Source: Nocardioides lacusdianchii (GTDB lineage: Bacteria; Actinomycetota; Actinomycetes; Propionibacteriales; Nocardioidaceae). Taken from it: a stretch of DNA of 64,000 nt. Numbering within the stretch: position 1 is the stretch's first letter; every line of letters starts with the position of its first letter. The notes under the pieces were generated by a model that saw only the letters and a program-made list of their open reading frames with translations, was not told where the DNA came from and did no database searches. This document shows, piece after piece, positions 25,706 through 35,033 of this stretch. The position numbers were made by a program, and so were the translations under genes. The stretch is taken from assembly GCF_020102855.1 (NCBI RefSeq), contig NZ_JADHZD010000001.1, positions 372,001 through 436,000 on the forward strand. The letters are read 5' to 3'.

Positions 25706-27180
25706 TCTGTCTCCTGCCAGGTTCGGCCGTCGCGCTCGAGGAGCGTCGTGGCGGCGACGGGGCCGTTGGTGCCCGCGGGGTAGCGCCGGGGTCGGTGGGT
25801 GGGCTGCGACCAGCGGTCGAGGATCGGGGCGACCCAGGTCCACGCCGCCTCGACCTCGTCGCGGCGCATGAAGAGGGTCGGGTTGCCGCGCACGACGTCC
25901 ATCAGCAGCCGCTCGTAGGCGTCCGGCGAGCGGGCGCCGAAGGCCGCGGCGTAGCTGAGGTCGAGCGAGACCGGCCGCAGCCGGATGCCGCCGGGACCGG
26001 GCTCCTTGGCGGTCATGTGCAGGCGCATGCCCTCGTCGGGCTGGACCCGGATGTGCAGCCGGTTGGGCTCGGTCGGGCCCTCGCTGTGCGGGAACATCGC
26101 GTGCGGCGGCTCCTTGAAGACGACCACGATCTCCGAGACCCGCTCGGGCAGCCGCTTGCCGGTGCGCAGGTAGAACGGCACCCCGGCCCAGCGCCAGTTC
26201 TGCACCTCGGTGCGCAGCGCCACGAAGGTCTCGGTGTCGGAGGCGTGCCCCACCTCGTCGACGTACGCCTTCGCGGGCGCGCCGTCGCAGAGCCCGGCGG
26301 CGTACTGCCCGGCGACGACGTCGCGGTCGACCAGCTCGGGCGTCATCGGGCGCAGCGCCTGGAGCACCTTGAGCTTCTCGTCGCGCACGGTCTCGCGGTC
26401 GACGTAGGTCGGCGGCTCCATCGCCACGAGGCAGAGCAACTGGAGGAGGTGGTTCTGCACCATGTCGCGCAGCGCGCCGGAGCGGTCGTAGTAGGAGCCG
26501 CGCTCGCCCACGCCCAGCGACTCGGCTGCCGTGATCTGCACGTGGTCGACCCAGTGGCTGTTCCACAGCGGCTCGAGGAAGGTGTTGGCGAAGCGCGTGA
26601 CGAGCAGGTTCTGCACGCTCTCCTTGCCGAGGTAGTGGTCGATGCGGAAGATGTTGGACTCGTCGAAGACCCGGCCGACGGCCTCGTTGACGCGGCGCGC
26701 GGTGGCGAGGTCGGAGCCCATCGGCTTCTCCAGCACGACGCGCGAGCGCTCGCTCGCCAGGCCCACCTCGTCGAGGTGCTCGCAGATCGTGCCGAAGAGG
26801 CCGGGCGCGACGGCGAGGTAGAAGACGCGGATCACGTCCTCGCTGGCGGCACCGTCCTTGAGCCGCGCGTGCAGCAGGTGCCACGCGCCGACGTCCTCGA
26901 TGTCGAGCTCGACGTGGTGCAGGCGGCCGAGGAGCCGGGCGACCACGTCGTCGTCGAGGTCCTCGGGGCTGACGTGCTGGGCGAGGGCGTCGCGGACCAT
27001 CGCGCGGTAGGCGTCGTCGTCGGCGGTGTGGCGCGAGACGCCGATGACGCGGAAGCCGTCGGGGAGCTGGCCGTCGCGGTCGCGGAGGTAGAGGGCGGGC
27101 AGCAGCTTGCGCAGCGCGAGGTCGCCGGTGCCACCGAAGACCGTGAAGTCACAGGGCTCGACGGGCGAGGGGAAGGCCAT
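25702..27180 (-). CDS. zwf: Glucose-6-phosphate 1-dehydrogenase
   Basis: This 492-residue enzyme oxidises glucose 6-phosphate to 6-phosphogluconolactone with NADP+. The nucleotide-binding motif [17 protein letters not shown] lies at the N terminus, and the catalytic signature RIDHYLGKE near residue 180. It is the first gene of a coupled operon with edd and eda, which commits carbon to the Entner-Doudoroff route. No 6-phosphogluconolactonase gene is adjacent, and none is seen in this window. The gene diverges from a ROK regulator across 92 bases. Confidence 0.96.
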   Translation of the reverse strand: MAFPSPVEPCDFTVFGGTGDLALRKLLPALYLRDRDGQLPDGFRVIGVSRHTADDDAYRAMVRDALAQHVSPEDLDDDVVARLLGRLHHVELDIEDVGAWHLLHARLKDGAASEDVIRVFYLAVAPGLFGTICEHLDEVGLASERSRVVLEKPMGSDLATARRVNEAVGRVFDESNIFRIDHYLGKESVQNLLVTRFANTFLEPLWNSHWVDHVQITAAESLGVGERGSYYDRSGALRDMVQNHLLQLLCLVAMEPPTYVDRETVRDEKLKVLQALRPMTPELVDRDVVAGQYAAGLCDGAPAKAYVDEVGHASDTETFVALRTEVQNWRWAGVPFYLRTGKRLPERVSEIVVVFKEPPHAMFPHSEGPTEPNRLHIRVQPDEGMRLHMTAKEPGPGGIRLRPVSLDLSYAAAFGARSPDAYERLLMDVVRGNPTLFMRRDEVEAAWTWVAPILDRWSQPTHRPRRYPAGTNGPVAATTLLERDGRTWQETE

Positions 27181-27272
27181 GGCGAGGACGGTACGGACCG
27201 ATTAGGTCCTCGCGCAACAGAACTTCCGTGTTTTCAAGACTTATTTGACGCGGGTGCCACAATCACCGCACC
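27181..27272. promoter_or_regulatory. Divergent control region between zwf and the ROK regulator
   Basis: These 92 bases must hold promoters in both directions. They include an AT-rich stretch (about 27222-27248), unusual here, with a small imperfect inverted repeat TCAA-N7-TTGA at 27234-27248. No convincing -35/-10 pair is visible for either gene. The ROK protein is the likely binder. Confidence 0.4.
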
Positions 27273-28478
27273 ATGTCCAGCTCGTCGACCGCCCCCACCC
27301 CCTCCCCGGCGCAGTCCGTCGGCGCGGGCGACGTCCTCGCCCTCATCCGCTCCGGTCGCGCCTCGACGCGCGGGGCGCTCGGCCGGATCACCGGGCTGTC
27401 CCGTACGGCGGTGAGCGCGCGCCTGGCCTCGCTCGAGCGCGCCGGCCTCGTCATCGAGGGGGCCCAGGAGTCCGCCACGGGCGGACGGCCCGCCAGCACC
27501 CTGGTCTTCAACGCCGACGCCGGGCTCGTGCTGGCCGTCGCGCTCGGGCGCAGCCGCTCGCAGGTGGCGGTGTGCGACCTGCACGGCACCGTGCTCGCCC
27601 AGGTCAGCCACGAGCAGGAGGTGGGAGCCGGCCCCGAGACGGTGATGCCGGTGGTGGTCGACCACCTGCGCGAGATGCTCGCCGACCTCGGTCGCTCCGC
27701 CGCCGAGGTCAAGGGAGTCGGCATGTCGCTGGCCGGTGTCGTCGACCCCGCTCAAGTGATGAGCGTCGAGTCCCCCGCCCTCGTCGGCTGGGACGGCGTC
27801 GACCTCGCCCCCTGGGTCCGGCAGGTCACCTCCGCGCCGGTCGCCATCGACACCGACTGCAACGTCATGGCGCTCTCGCAGCTGCGCGTGGAGCCCACCA
27901 CCCTGCGCGAGCGCGACGACGCCCTCGTCCTCAAGGCCTCGACCGGCATCGGCGTCGGCATGGTCGCCGACGGCCGGATCTGGCGCGGCCACCGCGGCGC
28001 GGCCGGCCAGCTCGGGCACGTCAAGGTCGCGGCCGGCGCCGGGCTGCCGTGCCGCTGCGGCGACGTCGGTTGCCTGGAGACCGTCGCCGGCGGGTGGGCG
28101 CTCGTCGAGCGGCTGCGGACAGGCGGGCACGAGGTGCACCACGTGCGCGACCTCGTCGCCCAGGCGGTGCAGGGCGACAGCGGCGCCCGCTCGGTCGTGC
28201 GCGAGTCGGGCCGTCACATCGGCGAGGCCCTCGCCGCCCTCGTCATCGTCACCAACCCGCGCGTCGTCGCCGTCGGTGGGGACATGGCGGGTGCCTTCGA
28301 CATGTTCGCCGCCGGCCTGCGCGAGGGCCTCTTCGGGAGCACCACCGCCCTGGCCGGGCGCGACCTCCAGGTCGTGCCCGCCGCCCACGGCGAGGGCGCC
28401 GGGCTCGTCGGCTGTGCCCAGCTCGCTCTCGACGCTGTGCTCTCCCCCGCCGCGGTCGACGCGGCGCTCAGGGCGTGA
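27273..28478 (+). CDS. ROK family transcriptional regulator
   Basis: This 401-residue protein has an N-terminal winged helix-turn-helix (LGRITGLSRTAVSARLASLE) and a C-terminal ROK sugar-kinase-like domain. The zinc motif CRCGDVGCLE lies near residue 265. ROK regulators bind sugars or sugar phosphates and repress catabolic operons. Divergent position makes control of zwf-edd-eda likely. Its TGA abuts the stop of the convergent quinone-reductase gene, forming TGATCA. The ligand is not known. Confidence 0.9.
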   Translation: MSSSSTAPTPSPAQSVGAGDVLALIRSGRASTRGALGRITGLSRTAVSARLASLERAGLVIEGAQESATGGRPASTLVFNADAGLVLAVALGRSRSQVAVCDLHGTVLAQVSHEQEVGAGPETVMPVVVDHLREMLADLGRSAAEVKGVGMSLAGVVDPAQVMSVESPALVGWDGVDLAPWVRQVTSAPVAIDTDCNVMALSQLRVEPTTLRERDDALVLKASTGIGVGMVADGRIWRGHRGAAGQLGHVKVAAGAGLPCRCGDVGCLETVAGGWALVERLRTGGHEVHHVRDLVAQAVQGDSGARSVVRESGRHIGEALAALVIVTNPRVVAVGGDMAGAFDMFAAGLREGLFGSTTALAGRDLQVVPAAHGEGAGLVGCAQLALDAVLSPAAVDAALRA

Positions 28479-29492
28479 TCAGAGGCTGATCAGCACCTTG
28501 CCCACCGCGCCGTCCTCGACGGCCGCGTGCGCCTCGGCGGTCCGCTCGAGCGGGTAGTGGTGCAGCGGCAGGCCGTGCTCGTCGCCGACGCCGTACGCCC
28601 CGTCGGCGACCGCGGCGCTGACGTCCTCCGCCGCCGCACGCAGCGCTTCCTGGCCCACGGTGTAGAGCAGCACCCACTGGAAGCGTGCGTTGGTGGAGAA
28701 GGTCTCGCGCACGCTGAGCGTCACCTCGTCGCCGCCGTTGTTGGCGTAGATCGCGATCGTGGCGCGCGGCCTGATCACGCCGAGGTCGAGGCGGAGGTTC
28801 TGCGCCGGAGCCACCTCGACGACGAGGTCGACGCCCTCGGGCGCGAGGTCGCGGATCGCCGCGGCGGTGTCGCCGTCGCGGTAGTTCACGACGTGCTGCG
28901 CCCCCGCGGCCCGCGCGAGGGCCGCCTTCTCGTCGCTGCTCACCGTGCTGATCACGGTCGCACCGGCCCAGCGAGCGAGCTGGATCGCGGCGTTGCCGAC
29001 CGCGCCGGCGCCACCCGCGACGAGCACCGTCGTCCCGGCCAGCGCGCCGGGGGCGAGCCGGTCCGGTCCGTCCTCGGAGGTGGTGAGGGCCCGGTGCGCG
29101 GTGACCGCGGGCACGCCGAGCGAGGCGCCCAGGTCGTACGACGCCGCGTCGGGCAGCTTCTCCACGTTGGCCACCGGGAGGACCACGAGCTCCTGCGCCG
29201 TGCCGCCCGGGCGGGTGTGCTGGGCGAGCATCGTCCAGACCCGGTCGCCGACCGCGAGGTCGGTGACGCCGGGGCCGACGGCGTCGACGTCGCCGGCGCC
29301 GTCCTGGCCGGGGACGATCTCGGGGAAGGCGAGCTCGCCCATGCCCCCTGCGCGGAACTTCCAGTCGGTCGGGTTCACGCCGGCGCGGACGATCCGCACC
29401 CGCACCTCACCCGGTCCGGGCTCCGGCGCCTCGCGCTCGACCAGCTCCAGCACGGAGGAGTCGCCGCTCTCGGTGTAGACCACTGCACGCAT
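28479..29492 (-). CDS. NADPH:quinone reductase-like zinc-type dehydrogenase
   Basis: This 337-residue medium-chain dehydrogenase has the quinone reductase layout: an N-terminal GroES-like domain without the structural zinc cysteines, and a Rossmann motif in VLVAGGAGAVGNAAIQLA. It should reduce a quinone or enone with NADPH. The ATG at 29492 is preceded by GAGGAAGG. It is the last gene on the minus strand of the catabolic island, 58 bases after the thiolase gene. A role in that pathway is possible but not proven. Confidence 0.88.
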   Translation of the reverse strand: MRAVVYTESGDSSVLELVEREAPEPGPGEVRVRIVRAGVNPTDWKFRAGGMGELAFPEIVPGQDGAGDVDAVGPGVTDLAVGDRVWTMLAQHTRPGGTAQELVVLPVANVEKLPDAASYDLGASLGVPAVTAHRALTTSEDGPDRLAPGALAGTTVLVAGGAGAVGNAAIQLARWAGATVISTVSSDEKAALARAAGAQHVVNYRDGDTAAAIRDLAPEGVDLVVEVAPAQNLRLDLGVIRPRATIAIYANNGGDEVTLSVRETFSTNARFQWVLLYTVGQEALRAAAEDVSAAVADGAYGVGDEHGLPLHHYPLERTAEAHAAVEDGAVGKVLISL

Positions 29493-29550
29493 CAGGTGTC
29501 CTTCCTCGGGGGATCGTCGTTCGAGGAGCCCAACACCGGCGGGCGCCGGA

Positions 29551-30750
29551 CTATGCCGCCTCCGGGTTCTCCAGCACGACGGCGAGGCCCTGCCCGACAC
29601 CGATGCAGATGGCGGCGACGCCCCACCGCACGTTCTCCTCGCGCATCCTGGCCACCAGGGTCCCCACGACCCGGGCGCCGGAGGCGCCCAGCGGGTGGCC
29701 GATCGCGATGGCTCCACCGCGCGCGTTGACCACCTCGGGCGCAGGGAGGCCACGGGCCAGCCACGCGTCGACGCACACCAGGCTCTGCACGGCGAAGGCC
29801 TCGTTGAGCTCGACGGCCCCTACCTGCGACCACGCGACGCCGGCGTGCTCTAGCGCCATGGTGGCCGCCTCGACGGGCGCGTAGCCGAACTGCTGCGGGT
29901 CCAGGGCGTACGCCGCCCGCCCGGCGACCCGTGCCAGCGGCGCGGTCCCGATCCGGTCGGCTGCGGCCGCCGAGCCGAGCAGCACGGCCGCGGCTCCGTC
30001 GCTCAGCGGCGAGGCGTTGCCCGCGGTGATGGTGCCGTCGGGCCGGAAGGCTGGTCGGAGGCCGCCGAGGGACTCGGGGCTCGCACCGTCGCGGATGCCC
30101 TCGTCACGGGCGAGGTCGACGCCGGGGACCGGCACGACGAGCTGGTCGTAGAAGCCGGAGCCCCAGGCGGCGGTCGCCTTCGCGTGGCTCGCGGCGGCGT
30201 AGCTGTCCTGGCGCTGGCGCGACACGTCGTGCTGGTCGGCGAGCGCCTCGTTGGCCTCGCCCAGCGACACGGTCCACTCGGCCGGCATCCGCTCGTTGAC
30301 CAGTCGCCAGCCCAGCGTCGTGGACACGGCGGTGACATCACCGGCGGGGAACGCTCGGGACGGCTTGGGCAGCACCCACGGCGCGCGACTCATCGACTCC
30401 ACACCGCCCGCGACGACCACGTCGGCGTCCCCGGTCTCGACGGTCCGCGACCCGATCATCACGGCGTCGAGCGAGGACCCGCACAGCCGGTTGACCGTGG
30501 TGGCGGGCACCGAGGTGGGCAGCCCGGCCAGCAGCACGGCCATCCGGCCGACGTTGCGGTTGTCCTCGCCGGCACCGTTGGCGTTGCCCCAGACCACGTC
30601 GCCGACCTGCGACGGGTCGAGGGCCGGCGCGCGGTCCAGCACGCCGGACAGCGCGGTCGCGGCCAGGTCGTCGGGGCGCACCCCGGCGAGGGCACCGCCG
30701 AAGCGGCCGAACGGCGTACGGACCGCGGCGTAGACGTAGCAGTCGGTCAT
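29551..30750 (-). CDS. Acetyl-CoA C-acyltransferase (thiolase, 3-oxoadipyl-CoA thiolase-like)
   Basis: This 399-residue thiolase has the nucleophilic Cys in NRLCGSS (near residue 90), the catalytic His in GHPLGASG and the second Cys in ICIGVGQG. The GVGQG ending, rather than GGGQG, is common in PcaF-type 3-oxoadipyl-CoA thiolases. It cleaves a 3-oxoacyl-CoA with CoA to give acetyl-CoA. It lies 75 bases downstream of the dehydrogenase gene at 30826 and may be in the same transcript. Neither catechol ortho-cleavage genes nor other beta-ketoadipate genes are seen, so the substrate may differ from PcaF. Confidence 0.88.
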   Translation of the reverse strand: MTDCYVYAAVRTPFGRFGGALAGVRPDDLAATALSGVLDRAPALDPSQVGDVVWGNANGAGEDNRNVGRMAVLLAGLPTSVPATTVNRLCGSSLDAVMIGSRTVETGDADVVVAGGVESMSRAPWVLPKPSRAFPAGDVTAVSTTLGWRLVNERMPAEWTVSLGEANEALADQHDVSRQRQDSYAAASHAKATAAWGSGFYDQLVVPVPGVDLARDEGIRDGASPESLGGLRPAFRPDGTITAGNASPLSDGAAAVLLGSAAAADRIGTAPLARVAGRAAYALDPQQFGYAPVEAATMALEHAGVAWSQVGAVELNEAFAVQSLVCVDAWLARGLPAPEVVNARGGAIAIGHPLGASGARVVGTLVARMREENVRWGVAAICIGVGQGLAVVLENPEAA

Positions 30751-30825
30751 GGGGTCTCCCTCTCCTCGTCGTGCACACCCGAGTGTGACGCAGGTCGACA
30801 GGTTCGTCCGGGTCGGTCCGGGACG

Positions 30826-31809
30826 TCAGGGCACCAGCACCTGGCGTACGCCGGACCCGCCGGCCTGCTGCGCGCGCCAGACCTCCTCGACGTCGGCGAG
30901 CGGGCGTGCCTCGTGGGCGACCCCGACGAGCCCGTCGGCAGCGAGCCGCGCGACGGCGCCCAGCGCCTCGGCCCGCTGGTCCGCGGTGAGCGCGTTGTTG
31001 GTGTAGCCCAGGAGCGACAGCCCGCGGCCGCGCAGGCCGGCGGAGGAGAGGGTGGCGGCGTCGGAGGCAGACCCGCCCAGGTTGACGAGCCGTCCACCCG
31101 GAGCCATCGCCGGCAGCGCAGCCTCGGCCACCCAGCCGAAGACCGGGTCGATGACGACGTCCGCGCCGTCCGGGAGCGCGTCGCGGAGCGCCTCCGTGAG
31201 GCCCGCCGGGTCGGGCTCACCGATCTCGACCACTGCGTTTGGGCCCTGTGCCCGCGCCCGGCCGGCCGAGCCGCCCGACCTGCACACCGCGACGACCCGT
31301 CCCGCCCCCTGGGCCCGGGCCGCGCCGATCGCCGCCTGCCCGACGGCGCCGCCGGCACCCAGCACCACGACGGACTCGCCGGGACGCAGCCCGGCCCGCC
31401 AGGCCAGGGACTGCCACGCGGCGACACCGGAGAGCCCCAGCGCAGCGAGGGCGACGTCGTCGACGTCGGCCTCCTCCCGCGGCAGGGCCACGACGGCGGA
31501 CGCCGGCACGACGCACAGCTCGGCCAGCGCCCCGTCACCGTCGGCCATCCCGGCCGAGGTGGCGACGAAGACCCGCGTCCCGGGCGGCAGGTCCCCGCCG
31601 GACACCACCTCGCCCACGCCCTGCACGCCCGGCACGTAGGGCAGCGCCCGGGCGCCGAAGTAGGAGGTGCCGCTGGCGCACAGCAGGTCGAGCGGCACGA
31701 CCGGGGCGGCCGTCACGCGCACCAGCACCTCCCCCTCGCCCGCCACCTGGTCCGCGTGGTCGGCGTACGCCGGCGCGGATCCGTGTGCGTGCAGCACCGC
31801 GGCGCGCAT
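30826..31809 (-). CDS. Zinc-type alcohol dehydrogenase/quinone reductase-like protein
   Basis: This 327-residue medium-chain dehydrogenase has an N-terminal GroES-like domain and a Rossmann motif VVVLGAGGAVGQAAIGAARA. Zinc ligands are not clearly present. Its ATG overlaps the LigA-like gene (ATGA), placing it firmly in the CoA-transferase/lyase/dioxygenase operon. A ring-cleavage product such as a semialdehyde would be a logical substrate, but this is inference from position. Confidence 0.85.
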   Translation of the reverse strand: MRAAVLHAHGSAPAYADHADQVAGEGEVLVRVTAAPVVPLDLLCASGTSYFGARALPYVPGVQGVGEVVSGGDLPPGTRVFVATSAGMADGDGALAELCVVPASAVVALPREEADVDDVALAALGLSGVAAWQSLAWRAGLRPGESVVVLGAGGAVGQAAIGAARAQGAGRVVAVCRSGGSAGRARAQGPNAVVEIGEPDPAGLTEALRDALPDGADVVIDPVFGWVAEAALPAMAPGGRLVNLGGSASDAATLSSAGLRGRGLSLLGYTNNALTADQRAEALGAVARLAADGLVGVAHEARPLADVEEVWRAQQAGGSGVRQVLVP

Positions 31810-32168
31810 CAGGTGGAGATGTCGGGATAGGGCAGCGAGAGGTGTTGCATCGCCGCCCCGTAGGCCAGCTGGTACTCCATCGGTCCGTGGTCGCGCTCGA
31901 ACATCGCGATGAAGAGGGTGAGCGTCAGGAACGGGTGGGCGCCGAGCTCGAAGAGCCGCACGTGGTCGTGCGACGCGAGCGCCTCGCGCTCGTCGTCGTC
32001 GAAGGCCAGCCAGGTGGAGCGCTCGTCGGAGATGGCGTTGAGGAGCCGGTTGGCCTCCTCCGCCTCCCACCACGCGACCGTGCCGCGCGGGTCCTCGCGG
32101 TAGCGCTCGACCAACTCCGGGTCGCGGTCGACGGTGAACAGGAACTTGTCCAGCAGGTACTTGCTCAC
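31809..32168 (-). CDS. Extradiol dioxygenase alpha subunit, LigA-like
   Basis: This 119-residue protein resembles the small alpha subunit of protocatechuate 4,5-dioxygenase (LigA). In those enzymes LigA covers the active site of LigB and takes part in binding the aromatic ring. The GTG at 32168 overlaps the stop of the LigB-like gene (GTGA), as expected for a two-subunit enzyme made together. It has no metal-binding motif of its own. The substrate may be protocatechuate, gallate or a related catechol. Confidence 0.82.
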   Translation of the reverse strand: MSKYLLDKFLFTVDRDPELVERYREDPRGTVAWWEAEEANRLLNAISDERSTWLAFDDDEREALASHDHVRLFELGAHPFLTLTLFIAMFERDHGPMEYQLAYGAAMQHLSLPYPDIST

Positions 32169-33043
32169 GGTGTGACTCCGATCTGGGGCGCCCCGTTCGG
32201 GTACCAGGTGAAGTAGGCCTCCATCGTGTGGAAGAGGTCGAGCGAGTCGACGTGGTGCGCCTTCGCGCCCTCGCCGGCGACGCCCATCATCAGCATGAAG
32301 TCCATGAAGCCGTGGGTCGCGTTGCCCGGCAGGTGGAGGCTGTCGAGGGTGACCTCGCGGCAGCAGCCGTCGATGTCGCCGTTGGCGATCCACTCCACCG
32401 CGCGCCGGTCGAACTCCGGGTCCGGCCCGTGCTCGCCGAACTGGCGCGGGCCACCGAGCTCGAGGGAGAGGTGACCGGTGCCGATGATCGCCACGCGCTG
32501 GTCCGAGGGCCACGACTCCACCAGCTCGCGGATCGCCTTGCCCAGCGCGACGAACCGCTCGGGACGCGGCAGCGGCGGGGCGAAGATGTTGGTGTAGATC
32601 GGCACGATCGGAAGGTCGGCCTGGGGACGCAGCGTGATGATCGGGCAGGTGATGCTGTGGTCGATGCGCAGCTCGTTGCTGAAGGCGAGGTCGAAGCCCA
32701 GGTCGAGGCCGCCGCGCAGCACGTGCGCAGACAGGTCCTCCTGGCCGGCGAGCGTCATCTTCGGCAGGCCGAACTCGCGCTCCTCGTTGTACCAGTTGGC
32801 GTCGTAGAAGGGCGCCTTGCCGACGAGGAACTGGGGCATGTTGTCCAGCCACAGCTGGTGGAAGTGGTCGCTGCCCACCATCACCAGGACGTCGGGACGG
32901 GCGCGGGTCAGCGTCTCGCGGAAGGCCTCGATCTTGCGGACCCACTCGTCGGCGAAGGGCGGCCGGTCCTCGCCGACCGCCGTGCTCGCGCGGTAGTAGA
33001 AGGGGTGGTGCGTCGAGGCGATGACAGCGACGATCTCGGCCAT
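32165..33043 (-). CDS. Class III extradiol ring-cleavage dioxygenase beta subunit, LigB-like
   Basis: This 292-residue protein is the iron-bearing subunit of a LigB-type dioxygenase. His12-His13 in STHHPF and His60 in GSDHFH match the iron ligands of the class III family, and GTGHLS carries the catalytic His region. The enzyme opens a catecholic ring beside a hydroxyl group with O2. It is coupled to the alpha subunit and lies 11 bases after the citrate-synthase-like gene. The CoA-linked neighbours suggest a product that is activated with CoA; the exact catechol cannot be told. Confidence 0.88.
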   Translation of the reverse strand: MAEIVAVIASTHHPFYYRASTAVGEDRPPFADEWVRKIEAFRETLTRARPDVLVMVGSDHFHQLWLDNMPQFLVGKAPFYDANWYNEEREFGLPKMTLAGQEDLSAHVLRGGLDLGFDLAFSNELRIDHSITCPIITLRPQADLPIVPIYTNIFAPPLPRPERFVALGKAIRELVESWPSDQRVAIIGTGHLSLELGGPRQFGEHGPDPEFDRRAVEWIANGDIDGCCREVTLDSLHLPGNATHGFMDFMLMMGVAGEGAKAHHVDSLDLFHTMEAYFTWYPNGAPQIGVTP

Positions 33044-33054
33044 GGCAGCGGTCC

Positions 33055-33849
33055 TCAGCTCTTCTCGGTCGGGTCGACGTAGACCGCGTTGCGGTCGATG
33101 CTCAGGTAGGCGTCCATGCCGATCGGCCGGCGCTGCTCCTCCGCGATCTGGCCGAGCAGCCCCGCCGCACGCGCCAGCAGCGCGAAGCCGCGGAGCATCT
33201 CCACCGGCAGGCCGAGGTCGGCCAGCGCGGCGCCGCAGACGCCGGCGCCGTTGAGCGGCAGCGTGCGACCCAGCACCTCGGGGTGCGCCCGGCCGACTGC
33301 GGCGAAGAGCCGGAGGTGCGGACCGAGCAGGCCTTCCTCCTCCGCGATGCGCATCAGCACGGGCGTGCGCGGGTCCTGCTCCTTGTGGACCGGGTGGCCC
33401 AGGCCGGGGACGAAGCGCCCGGACTCCTTCGTGCGGCGTACGGCGTCGAGGGCGAGCGCGTCGTAGCCCGCGTCGTCGGTGGGCAGGTCGCCGTCCGCGG
33501 CGACGACCACGTCGTGGAGCCAGCCGCCGCAGTCCTCGGTCACGCCGAGGAAGCGTGAGCCGCCGCCAAGGAGCCCGGCGGCCAGCGCACCCTGGAGGGA
33601 GTCGGGGGCCGAGAGGTAGGTCAGCCGCGCCGCGATGGCGGTCGGGGTGAAGCCGTGGTCGGCGAGCGCGACGAGCACGGCCTCGAAGAGGCGCGTCTCC
33701 GAGGGCGTGGGCCGGCGCATCGCGACCAGCCAGAAGGCGAGCTCACCGAACCCGACCTCGCCCATGAGGTCGGCGGTGAGGTCCTGGCCGAGCAGCCGGA
33801 TCTCGTCGGCCGTGGAGGTGCCGAGGGAGGTGGGGTACTCAGGTGTCAC
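33055..33849 (-). CDS. Citryl-CoA lyase-like protein (citrate-synthase fold)
   Basis: This 264-residue protein is a short citrate-synthase-fold protein annotated in related genomes as citryl-CoA lyase. His65 in ADHGF and His152 in GLGHPVHKEQDPR match catalytic histidines of citrate synthase. Proteins of this size act on CoA esters by retro-aldol (Claisen) cleavage, for example giving acetyl-CoA and a keto acid. It overlaps the CoA-transferase (ATGA). Together they could activate and cleave an open-chain tricarboxylic ring-fission product. Function is inferred from fold and neighbours. Confidence 0.8.
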   Translation of the reverse strand: MTPEYPTSLGTSTADEIRLLGQDLTADLMGEVGFGELAFWLVAMRRPTPSETRLFEAVLVALADHGFTPTAIAARLTYLSAPDSLQGALAAGLLGGGSRFLGVTEDCGGWLHDVVVAADGDLPTDDAGYDALALDAVRRTKESGRFVPGLGHPVHKEQDPRTPVLMRIAEEEGLLGPHLRLFAAVGRAHPEVLGRTLPLNGAGVCGAALADLGLPVEMLRGFALLARAAGLLGQIAEEQRRPIGMDAYLSIDRNAVYVDPTEKS

Positions 33850-35015
33850 GGGGTCTCCTCGTTGAGCCAGGCACGGATCTCGTCACCGTGCTCGTCGAGC
33901 GCCGGCGGCGGTCGGTCGTAGCGGGCCTCGGCGTCGGAGAAGCGGATCGGGTGGCGTACGCCCGGGAGCGCGGCGTCGCCGCTGCCGACCGTCACGACCG
34001 GGTCGAGGCCGATCTTCTCGGCGAAGGCGACGCCTCCGTCGACGGTGTTGATCGGCCCGCACGGCACACCGGCGCCGATGATGTCCTCGAACCACTCCTG
34101 CGCGGTGCGGGTGGCGAGCCGCTCGACGAGCAGCGGGCGCAGCTCGTCGCGGTTGGCGGTGCGGTCCTCGTTGCGGGCGAAGCGCGGGTCGTCGGCGAGC
34201 TCGGGGACGCCGAGCACCTCGGTCAGCTTGCGGAACTGCCCGTTGTTGCCGGCAGTGACGATGAGGTCGCGGTCGGAGCAGGGCAGCGGCTCGTAGGGGA
34301 ACAGGCTGGGGTGGGAGTTGCCCATCCTGAACGGCACGGTGCCGCCGGCGACGTAGGCACTGGACTGGTTGACCAGCCCCGACAGCGCCGAGGAGAGCAG
34401 GTTGACCTCGACGTGCTGCCCGCGGCCGGTGCGGTGCCGGTCCTGCAGCGCCGAGAGCACGCCGATCGTCGCGTGGAGGCCGGCCAGGACGTCGAAGACG
34501 GAGATGCCTGCGCGGAAGGGCTGCCCGTCGGGGTCGCCGGTGAGGCTCATCAACCCACTGATGGCCTGGACGATCAGGTCGTAGCCGGGCAGCTTCGCGC
34601 CCTGCTCGCCGCTGCCGAAGCCGCTGATCGAGGCGTAGACCACGCCCGGGTTGGTCGCCGAGACGGTGGCGTAGTCGAGGCCGAACCGCTCCAGCGCACC
34701 GGGCTTGAAGTTCTCCAGCACGATGTCGGCGCGGGCGACCAGCTTGCGGGCGACCTCGAGGTCCGCAGCGTCCTTGAAGTCCAGCGCGATCGAGCGCTTG
34801 TTGCGGTTGACCCCGAGGAAGTAGGTCGACACCCCGTCACGCACGGGCGGCTGCCACGACCGGGTGTCGTCGCCCTGCGGTCCCTCGACCTTCACCACCT
34901 CCGCGCCGAGGTCGCCCATCAGCATCGTGGCGTAGGGCCCGGCCAGGATCCGGGACAGGTCCGCGACGAGCAGACCGTCGAGTGGGCCGTGCTTCGACTC
35001 TGGTGCGTCGCTCAC
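33846..35015 (-). CDS. CaiB/BaiF type III CoA-transferase
   Basis: This 389-residue protein belongs to the family III CoA-transferases. The catalytic Asp146 lies in PGYDLIVQ, the position of Asp169 of formyl-CoA transferase. It moves CoA from a donor such as succinyl-CoA or acetyl-CoA to a carboxylic acid. I chose the GTG at 35015 because GGAGG lies 5 bases before it. It is first in the minus-strand operon and read from the divergent promoter region. The acceptor is probably an acid made by the dioxygenase, by context. Confidence 0.9.
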   Translation of the reverse strand: MSDAPESKHGPLDGLLVADLSRILAGPYATMLMGDLGAEVVKVEGPQGDDTRSWQPPVRDGVSTYFLGVNRNKRSIALDFKDAADLEVARKLVARADIVLENFKPGALERFGLDYATVSATNPGVVYASISGFGSGEQGAKLPGYDLIVQAISGLMSLTGDPDGQPFRAGISVFDVLAGLHATIGVLSALQDRHRTGRGQHVEVNLLSSALSGLVNQSSAYVAGGTVPFRMGNSHPSLFPYEPLPCSDRDLIVTAGNNGQFRKLTEVLGVPELADDPRFARNEDRTANRDELRPLLVERLATRTAQEWFEDIIGAGVPCGPINTVDGGVAFAEKIGLDPVVTVGSGDAALPGVRHPIRFSDAEARYDRPPPALDEHGDEIRAWLNEETP

Positions 35016-35033
35016 GCATGCCTCCCGCAATCG

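Noticed and set aside
21566-25783. Open frame of 1405 codons on the plus strand
   Set aside because: It is antisense to the aldo/keto reductase, eda and edd genes. High GC leaves such antisense frames open, and its composition (Arg, Gly, Asp, His rich) has no family similarity.
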